A DNA stretch of 41,061 nt from Chloroflexota bacterium (GTDB lineage: Bacteria; Chloroflexota; Anaerolineae; Promineifilales; Promineifilaceae), in assembly GCA_013112725.1 (NCBI GenBank), contig JABFFZ010000052.1:1-41061 (forward strand), in the 5' to 3' direction. A model generated the notes under the pieces. It worked only from the letters and a program-made list of their open reading frames with translations, ran no database searches and had not been told where the DNA came from. The position numbers and the translations under genes are program-made. This document shows positions 34,971-41,061 of this stretch, piece by piece (the stretch's first letter is position 1; each line of letters starts with the position of its first letter).

Positions 34971-35861
34971 CTACTTGCCACCATAGTAAGCTAAAAACAC
35001 CTCTTCCAATGTGACGGGTATCGTGTCAATATCCAGCACATGGTAGGTCACGGCCGTACGCAACACCCCATTCAAGTTTTCCCGAATTTCCAGGGTCACG
35101 CTTTGCTCATCACGGGCCGTTTCGGTAACGCCATCCAGGGCAAAGGCGTCGGCGGGTGGCAAGGTGGCAAAGCTCAGCCGCAGCCGTTTGAACTGCTGTT
35201 TGATGAGCGTCTCCACTCGCTCTGTGGCTACCAATTGCCCGTCGCGGATAATGCCCACCCGGTCGCACACTTCCTGCACTTCCGACAGGATATGGGAGGA
35301 GAAAAAGACGGTACGGCCGTCGGCCTTTGCCTCGCGTACCAGTTCCAACACCGTCTGCTGCACCAACGGGTCCAGGCCGCTGGTCGGTTCATCCAGGATG
35401 AGCAGGTTGGGTTTGTTCATAAAGGCCACTACCACCCCCACCTTTTGTTTATTCCCCCGCGAATACTCCCGGATTTTGCGCCCGGTATCCAGATTCAGCC
35501 GCTGGCAAATCGCCTCACGGTACGATTTGTCCCCATTTTTGCCACGCATGGCCTCTACCGTGTCAAAAAATTGATAGGCCTTCATGTTTTCATACAGGTT
35601 CAATTCACCGGGCAGATAGCCTACCCGCTGCCGCGCCGTCACCCCCTCCTTCTGGCAGTCCAGCCCAAACAGCCAGGCCTGCCCGCTCACCGGGCGAATC
35701 ACATCCAGCAGCACCCGCTGCGTGGTCGTCTTGCCGGCCCCATTCGGCCCCAAAAAGCCGTAGACCTCTCCTTTTTGCACGGTCAGGTCTACATTGAGGA
35801 TGCCGCGCTGACGGCCGTAATAGACCGTCAGCCCCTTCGTTTCAATTACATTTTCTGTCAT
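34971..35861 (-). CDS. ABC transporter ATP-binding protein (drug-export type)
   Basis: 296 residues from ATG 35861 (MTENVIETKGLTVYYG); GAAGG is about 5 nt upstream. Walker A GPNGAGKTT near residues 36-44, Q-loop region DVIRPVSGQ, signature YSRGNKQKVG (a variant of LSGGQ seen in this ABC-2 subgroup), Walker B LLILDEPTSGLDP and the switch His in FFSSH are all visible. The C-terminal 80 residues are the variable domain typical of CcmA-like exporter ATPases. It pairs with the permease downstream. No regulator gene is adjacent, and the exported compound is unknown. Confidence 0.93.
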   Translation of the reverse strand: MTENVIETKGLTVYYGRQRGILNVDLTVQKGEVYGFLGPNGAGKTTTQRVLLDVIRPVSGQAWLFGLDCQKEGVTARQRVGYLPGELNLYENMKAYQFFDTVEAMRGKNGDKSYREAICQRLNLDTGRKIREYSRGNKQKVGVVVAFMNKPNLLILDEPTSGLDPLVQQTVLELVREAKADGRTVFFSSHILSEVQEVCDRVGIIRDGQLVATERVETLIKQQFKRLRLSFATLPPADAFALDGVTETARDEQSVTLEIRENLNGVLRTAVTYHVLDIDTIPVTLEEVFLAYYGGK

Positions 35862-35899
35862 GGCGCCCTTCAGGTGCGTGATCCGAAGTCCGTTGAACC

Positions 35900-36008
35900 G
35901 ATTACCCAATTACTCAATTTCCCAATTACCCAATTACTCACTGGACACTGGCGTTTTTTATATCACCAGAGAGAGTTGTCAAATTTCACATGTAAATTTG
36001 ACAACTCT
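35900..36008. repeat. Intergenic repeats and 15-bp hairpin
   Basis: CCCAATTACTCAATT-type words are repeated at 35904-35938, the same words as in the palindrome at 17845. Then AGAGTTGTCAAATTT (35972-35986) pairs perfectly with AAATTTGACAACTCT (35994-36008), 7-nt loop. The hairpin sits 13 bp beyond the end of the minus-strand PD40 gene and may end its transcript; the ABC operon promoter must lie in the same gap but I see no clear -10/-35. Confidence 0.7.
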
Positions 36009-36021
36009 AGAATTCAACCCA

Positions 36022-37407
36022 TTACGGCAGCCAGGCCGGCTGCGTGGCCGGGTAGGCGATTTCGGTGGTTTGGCCGGTCTGGATGTCTATGACCCAGACG
36101 CTGGGTTGGGCGTATAGTTCTTTGAGATTATACCGCTGGTAGAGAAGGGTACGGCCGTCTGGCGACCAGAAAAACGCGCTGTGATGAATATCCGGGTCGC
36201 CGCTGAGGGGGACAACGGCCGCGCCGTCCGCATCCATCAACCACAACTGGCGGCCCATGGCGCTGCGCGCCTGCTTGCGGCCAAAAGCCAGACGGTTGCC
36301 GTCCGGCGACCAGGCTGGATTGCTATCGTCCACATCCAGCCCACCCCGTTCCGACCGGCTGAGGGTGGTCACGTCGCCATCCGGGATAGAGACGGTAGAA
36401 ATGACCACGCCCCAATCGGTCTCGGCGGTGACAATATCCGCCAGGGCAATCCGGTCGCTGCCGGGGTGCCAGGATACGGCCGTGCCCATCTTGTTCGGCA
36501 CCAGCAGCCCAGAGCCATCTTCCAGGTTGTATAGCTGGATGCCCTGGTCGGTGGGGGAGACGTAGCTCAGCCAACGGCCGTCCGGCGAAATGGCGGCAAA
36601 CAGGCCCAACAACTGGCTGTCTTGAAAAACGGGCACCGTCTGGCCGCTGGCTACGTCCAGCCACCAGAGGCGGGGGTTGCCCGGCGGCGCGCCGGGGTTC
36701 AAAATTTCGCGCCGCTCGTATACCAGGCGACGGCCGTCCGGTGTCCACACCGGGCGGCTGCACATCGCTTCCGGGCAGGCCAGCAACATGCGCTGGTTAG
36801 AGCCATCGGCGTTCATCAGCCACAGGTCGGCCGTGCCGCTCATTTGTTGGTCGTTGGTGAGGACGGTATAGGCGATTTGAGAACTGTCCGGGGCGGCGGC
36901 AAAATCGAGGACGGTGGCATAGGCCTGGCTCAACTGCACCGGCGGCTGGCGGCCATCGGCGTCGGCCACAAAAAGCTGATCAGGCCCTTCCGGGTCTGGT
37001 TTGATGAAAAGGATGCGCGGTTGGCCGGTCTGGAACTGCCAGGTGAGCGGGTTGTGGAGGGTACGGCCGTTTGCGCCTTGAATACCGGCATGGACGACTA
37101 CCTCATAAACGGTATCTGACGACAGCGGCGTGAGCGGCTGGAAAATGAGAGTATCCCCTTCCAGCCTGGTTGTACCGGAGATGAAGGGGGAGAGGGTCAC
37201 GGCCGTGTCCGGCGCACTGCCCATCGTCTCCTCAAACTGCACTCGAATTTGCGTCTGTGTGGAAACATGGGCTGCCCCCGGCGGCGGCGTCTGCCCCACC
37301 ACCGCCAGCCCCACCCGGCTGCCCAGGAAAATCACGGCCGTCACCAACCCGGCCAACAGGGTCATCACCAACCACACCACCGCATCAAACTTTGAAACTG
37401 ACATCAT
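36022..37407 (-). CDS. Membrane-anchored protein with Ig-like (Big_5) and PD40 propeller domains
   Basis: 461 residues. Residues 9-36 are a single membrane helix or uncleaved signal (VVWLVMTLLAGLVTAVIFLG). Residues about 40-128 resemble the bacterial Ig-like Big_5/SbsA-like domain (PPPGAAHVSTQTQIRVQFEE; LTPLSSDTVYEVVV; PLTWQFQTG). From about 130 to the end, repeated segments such as SPDGRWLSYVSP, WSPDGNRLAFGRKQ, WSPDGRTLLYQRY form a TolB-like PD40 propeller. Outer-face display is expected. It ends QPAWLP without the YLP tail. The start lies 31 bp beyond the end of the YcgQ-like gene upstream, so it is probably in that operon. Confidence 0.85.
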   Translation of the reverse strand: MMSVSKFDAVVWLVMTLLAGLVTAVIFLGSRVGLAVVGQTPPPGAAHVSTQTQIRVQFEETMGSAPDTAVTLSPFISGTTRLEGDTLIFQPLTPLSSDTVYEVVVHAGIQGANGRTLHNPLTWQFQTGQPRILFIKPDPEGPDQLFVADADGRQPPVQLSQAYATVLDFAAAPDSSQIAYTVLTNDQQMSGTADLWLMNADGSNQRMLLACPEAMCSRPVWTPDGRRLVYERREILNPGAPPGNPRLWWLDVASGQTVPVFQDSQLLGLFAAISPDGRWLSYVSPTDQGIQLYNLEDGSGLLVPNKMGTAVSWHPGSDRIALADIVTAETDWGVVISTVSIPDGDVTTLSRSERGGLDVDDSNPAWSPDGNRLAFGRKQARSAMGRQLWLMDADGAAVVPLSGDPDIHHSAFFWSPDGRTLLYQRYNLKELYAQPSVWVIDIQTGQTTEIAYPATQPAWLP

Positions 37408-37437
37408 TTCCGTTTTGCGCTGATTACCGTTTACCGA

Positions 37438-38226
37438 TTACTGGTACAAATAAGGCTGCGCGGGGGCATCGGTGATAACCACCTCATCCGCGATTAGCAG
37501 GGGCATCTCGTTACCGTTAAATGCCCCGGCCAGGAACGTCCCCGTCACCTCTACCCATTGATCGGCCGCCAGTTCCGGCGCATGGGGCCAGCGCACGATC
37601 AGGCCAATGGGGGCGGCGTCGGCCACGCAGCAGCTCACCGTGAAGCGGCTGACCATAAATTCATCGGCGGCAAAGCGGTCGTCCCGGTAGACAAAGCCGA
37701 TCACATGCACCGGCTCACCGTTAAACGCGGCTATATCGGGGCTGGCACGGAATAGGTAGAGCCAATCCAGGATATTGCGCTCCCCGGCGGTGGGGATAAC
37801 GGCTAACTGGCTGCCGCTGGGTGCAGGCGCGGAAGCGAGCAGGCCGGTGTTGATCTCCCGATTTCCCAGCGCCGCTGCCCCCAATGGTTTGGGCTGCACC
37901 ATCGCCCCCAGCAGCACCGGAATTGCCAGGATTCCCAATGCCAGCCAGGAAAGATCGTGGCTGTGTCCGTGATCGTGATCATGGCCGTGATGGTCATGGT
38001 CGTGTTCATCTGCTCCGGTGAGGATGATTTGGCGGTGCTGATAGGCATAGATGAGGCCAATGAAGATGAAGGTGAGGGCGGCAACGGCCGTGAGTGGATT
38101 AAAGCGCGGATGGATATAAAAGCTCAACGTGCCATTACTCAACCGGCTGACCAGGAAAAGTCCCAGGCTGAGAAAGAGAATGACTTTGGCAATTGTTTTC
38201 AGGCGCATGGTGGTGTCCATAAACAT
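37438..38226 (-). CDS. ycgQ: YcgQ-like membrane protein (TIGR03943/DUF1980 family)
   Basis: 262 residues. Two membrane helices near 14-30 and 44-62 are followed by a His/Asp-rich loop at about 74-91 (EHDHDHHGHDHDHGHSHD), a third helix near 92-110, and an external C-terminal domain with DWLYLF, VHVIGFVYRD, FTVSCCVADAAPIGLIVRW and WVEVTGTF. This matches the YcgQ family, always paired with a YcgR permease, here the upstream gene 36 bp away. In Bacillus the pair is Zur-regulated, and the His cluster suggests zinc or another divalent metal; transport itself is unproven. Start could be one of three close Met codons. Confidence 0.85.
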   Translation of the reverse strand: MFMDTTMRLKTIAKVILFLSLGLFLVSRLSNGTLSFYIHPRFNPLTAVAALTFIFIGLIYAYQHRQIILTGADEHDHDHHGHDHDHGHSHDLSWLALGILAIPVLLGAMVQPKPLGAAALGNREINTGLLASAPAPSGSQLAVIPTAGERNILDWLYLFRASPDIAAFNGEPVHVIGFVYRDDRFAADEFMVSRFTVSCCVADAAPIGLIVRWPHAPELAADQWVEVTGTFLAGAFNGNEMPLLIADEVVITDAPAQPYLYQ

Positions 38227-38250
38227 CCGATTTTTCAGAGAAATCGGATG
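38224..38250. repeat. Small hairpin between ycgR- and ycgQ-like genes
   Basis: CATCCGATTT (38224-38233) and AAATCGGATG (38241-38250) pair perfectly around TTCAGAG. The left arm includes the first start codon (38224-38226) of the YcgQ-like gene, so folding could hide it and modulate translation. Confidence 0.6.
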
Positions 38251-38262
38251 TCTGGATATCTG

Positions 38263-39327
38263 CTACGTCAAGAACAGATTGATAATCAACGTAAACAGCA
38301 ATGTAAACAATAGCGGCAGCAAAATGAGATAAAGGACGATGCGGCGGCGGAAGACGCCCAGGAACATCATGGCGCTTTTGATATCAACCATCGGCCCAAA
38401 GACCAGGAAACTGAGGATGGAACCAGTGGTAAACGTGCCGGCAAAGGAGAGCGCCAGGAAGGCATCTACGGTGGAGCAGATGGACAGTACAAAGGCCAAC
38501 ACCATCATGGCTACCACTGACAAGACCGGGCTGCTGCCAAATTGCAGCAGCACTGCCTGGGAGACAAAGGTCTGCATCCCCGCCGCCAACATAGAGCCGA
38601 TGATCAAGTAGCGGGCCATGTCCAGAAAATCATCGGCGGCGGTGACAACGGCCGTCCACGCCCGTTTTTCCCCTTTAGCCGCTGCTTCCGGCGCGTGGTA
38701 GCTGTCTGGCAGGCCAATGCCCGTCTCCTCCGGCGAGCGCAACACTTCAGCCGGTTTGGCAAAGTGGAATACCAGCCCCACCAGAAAAGCGATAACAAAC
38801 GTCAGCAGGTAGCGCCCAATTAACACTGGCCCAAAGCCAAAAGCGGCATAGGTGCTAACCAGCACCACCGGGTTGATCACCGGGGCGCTGAGCAAAAAGG
38901 CAATGCCCACTGGCAGCGGCAGCCCTTTCTGGTACAGGCGGCGGGTGACGGGCACTACGCCACATTCACACACCGGAAAGGCAAAGCCCATCAGCGCCCC
39001 GGTGAAGGCGGCGGGCACAGCCCGGCGGGGTACGTAGCGGGCAATGATGTTTTGGTCAACAAAAACGGCGATAAAACCGGAGACGAGCGACCCCGCCAGC
39101 AGGAAGGGCACGGCTTCAATGAAAATGCCCAGGAAAATGGTGGTAAACGTTTGCAGCCGGTCGCCGGCAAAACGCAGATTCAGGCCGGGCAGGGCGCTGA
39201 TGAGAATGAGCAGTACCAGCGCCCCCACCATCAGGCGGATGGCATTTTGAAAGCGTTTGTCGGGGGTGGGCACGGCCGTGTGCCCGGCCACTTCCTCTGG
39301 CTGCTGATCCAACTCCGTCGTTTCCAT
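38263..39327 (-). CDS. ycgR: YcgR-like permease (DUF318/UPF0718 family)
   Basis: 354 residues with about eight hydrophobic segments. The signature VCECGVVPVTRRLYQKGLPL near residues 119-138 contains the family's paired Cys, and SICSTVDAFLALSF is its second conserved half. These permeases are related to ArsP; ArsP exports methylated arsenicals, but the pairing with a YcgQ-like protein points to the YcgR branch. Residues 1-29 are a cytoplasmic tail. The gene has a TATAAT 8 nt before its ATG and no Shine-Dalgarno sequence; it leads a likely three-gene operon with the YcgQ-like and PD40 genes. Confidence 0.88.
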   Translation of the reverse strand: METTELDQQPEEVAGHTAVPTPDKRFQNAIRLMVGALVLLILISALPGLNLRFAGDRLQTFTTIFLGIFIEAVPFLLAGSLVSGFIAVFVDQNIIARYVPRRAVPAAFTGALMGFAFPVCECGVVPVTRRLYQKGLPLPVGIAFLLSAPVINPVVLVSTYAAFGFGPVLIGRYLLTFVIAFLVGLVFHFAKPAEVLRSPEETGIGLPDSYHAPEAAAKGEKRAWTAVVTAADDFLDMARYLIIGSMLAAGMQTFVSQAVLLQFGSSPVLSVVAMMVLAFVLSICSTVDAFLALSFAGTFTTGSILSFLVFGPMVDIKSAMMFLGVFRRRIVLYLILLPLLFTLLFTLIINLFLT

Positions 39328-39335
39328 AAGGCCGA

Positions 39336-39341
39336 ATTATA
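39336..39341 (-). promoter_or_regulatory. -10 element TATAAT, probable leaderless start
   Basis: On the minus strand TATAAT lies 8 nt before the ATG at 39327. No good -35 is seen at 16-18 bp. Confidence 0.5.
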
Positions 39342-39435
39342 GCTGTTTCCAAAGGGGGTGGGGGTGTGGATTACGGTTGTTAATCCCCTTCTCAACCCGT
39401 TCGTGCACAGGTGAAAGGGTGAGCAGGTGATGGGG

Positions 39436-39500
39436 TGGGCGGAATGACAAGTGACGAGTGACGAGTGACTGACCGATTGCCGTTCACCGTTCACCGATTA
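39436..39500. repeat. Short intergenic repeats
   Basis: GTGACGAGTGACGAGTGAC (39452-39470) repeats the unit seen at 7196 and 14382; GATTGCCGTTCACCGTTCACC (39475 on) echoes GATTACCGTTTACCGATTAC at 37422-37441. Confidence 0.55.
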
Positions 39501-40752
39501 CCACCTTCCCATTCTTCATCACCATCTGCACCAGATTTGTGCCAAAGCGGTAGCCCAATTGCCGGTAATCGGCCGTGTCCAGAATGAGGAGGTCTGCCTG
39601 TTTGCCCGGCTCCAGGCTGCCAACTTCGTGCCCCCGGCCAATGGCGTGGGCGGCATTTAGCGTGGCCGCAGCCAATGCCTGCGCCTGCGTCAGCTTCATA
39701 GTGCGGCAGGCCAGGGCGATGACCATTTGCATGGATTCACACCAGGCCGTGCCGGGGTTGCAATCGGTTGCCAGCGCCAGCGCCCCACCTGCCTGCAAGA
39801 TGGCTTTGGCCGGGGTGTAGTCGGCTTCGGCCAGACCAAAGGGGGTGCCGGGCAGCCCCACAGCAATGGTGTCACCCAGTCCGAGGGCGACAATATCTTC
39901 AGCCGGGGTTTTGACCAGATGGTCAGCGGAAATTGCCCCCAATTCCACCGCCAGCTTCGTGCCGCCCAACCCCACAAATTCGTCGGCGTGGATTTTTAGC
40001 CGGTAGCCCAGCGCGGCGGCGGCGATAAGAATGCGCCGGGTCTGCTCTACGTCAAAAACGCCCTGTTCACAAAAAACATCGCAGAAGAGGGAGGTGTGGT
40101 GTTCCTTTGCCCAGGTAGCGCCCGCGGGCAGCATCTCCTTGATGACCAACTGCACGTAGGCTTCGGTACGGCCGTGATACTCCGCTGGTATGGCATGGGC
40201 CGGTAAAAAAGTGGGCGTCAGTTCGATGGGCTGTGCGTTGTGCAGGGCAGCGATGGCGTCTAGCTGGCGCAGTTCGGCGGCCGTTTCCAGGCCGTAGCCG
40301 GTCTTGGTTTCGGCGCTGGTGGTGCCATATTGCAACATGCGCGCCAGCCGGGGCAGGTTGTCGGCCACCAGGTCGGCCACACTGGCCTGGCGGGTGGCCC
40401 GAACGGTTGACATAATGCCGCCGCCGGCGGCCATGATCTCCATGTAGCTGGCCCCGGCAATACGCTGCTCAAACTCGGCGGCGCGGTCGCCCAGCCAGGG
40501 GATGTGGGTGTGGGGGTCTACGAAGCCAGGGATAACGGCACGGCCGTGGGCGTTTATGACCTGTGGCGCGTAGTAGTGGGCTGTGAGTACGGCCGTATCG
40601 CCCACGGCCACTATTTTGCCGTCGGCCACCGCTATCGCGCCGTTGGCGATCAGCCCCAGGTCGCCCAGTCGGTCACCGCGCTGCGGGCCATCCGTCCCTG
40701 GAATAACACAGACCTGGCTGGCATTGGTAATGAGTAAGTCTACAATTTCCAT
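39484..40752 (-). CDS. hutI: Imidazolonepropionase
   Basis: 422 residues. HutI opens the imidazolone ring of 4-imidazolone-5-propionate to N-formimino-L-glutamate, step three of histidine degradation, in the cytoplasm. It is a metal-dependent amidohydrolase: HTH at 81-83 (GFVDPHTHIPW), substrate-binding EFEQRIAGASYMEI, GTTSAETKTGYGL, metal His255 in KIHADE, His278 in SADHL, and Asp330 in ATDCNPG are all in place. The length suits the family. GGAGGA lies 7 nt before the ATG. No hutH, hutU or formiminoglutamate gene is in the window; if they exist they are elsewhere. The 3' end overlaps an intergenic repeat family member. Confidence 0.94.
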   Translation of the reverse strand: MEIVDLLITNASQVCVIPGTDGPQRGDRLGDLGLIANGAIAVADGKIVAVGDTAVLTAHYYAPQVINAHGRAVIPGFVDPHTHIPWLGDRAAEFEQRIAGASYMEIMAAGGGIMSTVRATRQASVADLVADNLPRLARMLQYGTTSAETKTGYGLETAAELRQLDAIAALHNAQPIELTPTFLPAHAIPAEYHGRTEAYVQLVIKEMLPAGATWAKEHHTSLFCDVFCEQGVFDVEQTRRILIAAAALGYRLKIHADEFVGLGGTKLAVELGAISADHLVKTPAEDIVALGLGDTIAVGLPGTPFGLAEADYTPAKAILQAGGALALATDCNPGTAWCESMQMVIALACRTMKLTQAQALAAATLNAAHAIGRGHEVGSLEPGKQADLLILDTADYRQLGYRFGTNLVQMVMKNGKVVIGER

Positions 40753-40888
40753 CGAGTTCCTCCGGGAATAGAACGCAGATGGACGCGGATTGGGAAATTT
40801 TCAAGATAAAAAACGAGCGTTCTATTTTGGCAGAATCTACCAGAGTTTTGGTCATTTGCACACGGGGTACAGCCGTTATCTTTCTTCT

Positions 40889-40915
40889 CTTTGCGCTCTT
40901 TGCGTTCTTTGCGTT
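40889..40915. repeat. CTTTGCG-unit tandem repeat
   Basis: CTTTGCG/CTCTTTGCGTT/CTTTGCGTT gives three copies of a 9-10-bp TTTGCGxTC unit in the gap between hutI and the terminal repeat. Nothing else is seen in 40753-40929 apart from the hutI ribosome site. Confidence 0.6.
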
Positions 40916-40929
40916 AAATAGTCCGGGGC

Positions 40930-41061
40930 TTCACTACCGTACATTTTTAATGTGATGCCTGCGGCATAGAGAAAGCCACAGGAATTTCCATGGATTCATT
41001 AAGAAAATGCTCCAACAAGTCAAGACCCAATTGAAACAGGCTCAAGTCGCACCGGTCTGGA
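40930..41061 (+). mobile_element. Right copy of 132-bp terminal inverted repeat (probable IS end)
   Basis: Perfect inverted copy of 1-132. Read toward the edge on the plus strand it gives the same tip and the same open frame from the ATG at 41007 (MLQQVKTQLKQAQVAPVW, open at the edge). ATG at 40990 opens only a 14-codon frame. Because both copies face outward, two elements of opposite orientation flank the window. Confidence 0.7.

Noticed and set aside
35040..36092. Long (350-aa) plus-strand frame opposite the ABC ATPase gene
   Set aside because: Antisense shadow: the minus-strand frame has all ABC motifs, and this frame has none.
39484..40752. A histidine utilisation operon
   Set aside because: Only hutI is present; adjacent genes belong to other functions.
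1..41061. Evenly scattered palindromes as a CRISPR array or IS inverted repeats
   Set aside because: ACGGCCGT copies are irregularly spaced, mostly in coding DNA and in no fixed phase.
1..41061. Composite transposon, prophage or linear plasmid bounded by the terminal repeats
   Set aside because: No integrase, replication, capsid or telomere genes; gene content is ordinary chromosomal metabolism and envelope. It is kept only as an alternative in the findings.
1..41061. tRNA or rRNA genes
   Set aside because: I saw no cloverleaf-like or conserved rRNA sequence in the gaps; the gaps hold only hairpins and short repeats.

Overview
The 41,061-bp window reads as chromosomal DNA of a Chloroflexota bacterium, most like the Anaerolineae. 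This is an inference from gene style: long secreted proteins of Ig/PKD/CARDB modules, TPT/ETPT-rich exported tails, a Ser/Thr kinase fused to WD40 repeats, a Uma2-type nuclease and PD40 propellers. No rRNA, tRNA, replication or phage genes are present, so the taxonomy is not proven. The window begins and ends with the same perfect 132-bp sequence in inverted orientation (1-132 and 40930-41061). The likeliest reading is two copies of one insertion element or other repeat at which the assembly stopped.

Layout. 193-3929 (+): a Thr/Pro-rich exported protein, then three tandem M42 metallo-aminopeptidases. 3963-5398 (+): a small island with a hypothetical gene, a wrecked brnT toxin gene, an intact brnA antitoxin and a zinc-ribbon protein. 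5447-11190 (+): a SNF2-type helicase, a 532-aa protein with a Cys/His-rich zinc cluster, a 73-aa protein and a TPR protein. 11232-12458 (-): an APH-like kinase-fold protein. 12631-17839 (+): two secreted proteins (PD40 propeller; CARDB/PKD protein). 17922-23547 (+): kinase-WD40 receptor, Uma2 nuclease, NTF2-like protein and diheme cytochrome c peroxidase. 24067-33993 (+): a 2,425-aa secreted subtilase and a secreted protein resembling a degenerate copper amine oxidase with three PKD domains. 34049-40752 (-): an ABC-2 exporter pair, a PD40/Ig-like membrane-anchored protein, a YcgQ/YcgR-type pair and imidazolonepropionase.

Four patterns cut across the genes. (i) The palindrome ACGGCCGT occurs about 87 times by hand count where about one is expected, in genes, intergenic DNA and even a terminator stem; it is absent from about 3.25 to 5.5 kb, which covers the brnT/brnA island, and sparse in the giant subtilase gene. 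(ii) All four large secreted proteins end in the same short tail, YLPx[IV][IM/R][KR]-like, which looks like an undescribed C-terminal sorting or anchoring signal. (iii) Several genes have a -10 hexamer only 6-9 nt from the start codon, implying leaderless mRNAs. (iv) Intergenic gaps hold families of perfect hairpins and short repeats.

Functionally the window suggests a heterotroph that secretes large proteases and surface adhesins, takes up and trims peptides with three M42 enzymes, degrades histidine and detoxifies peroxide in its envelope. The helicase/zinc-protein operon is the best candidate for an uncharacterised system.
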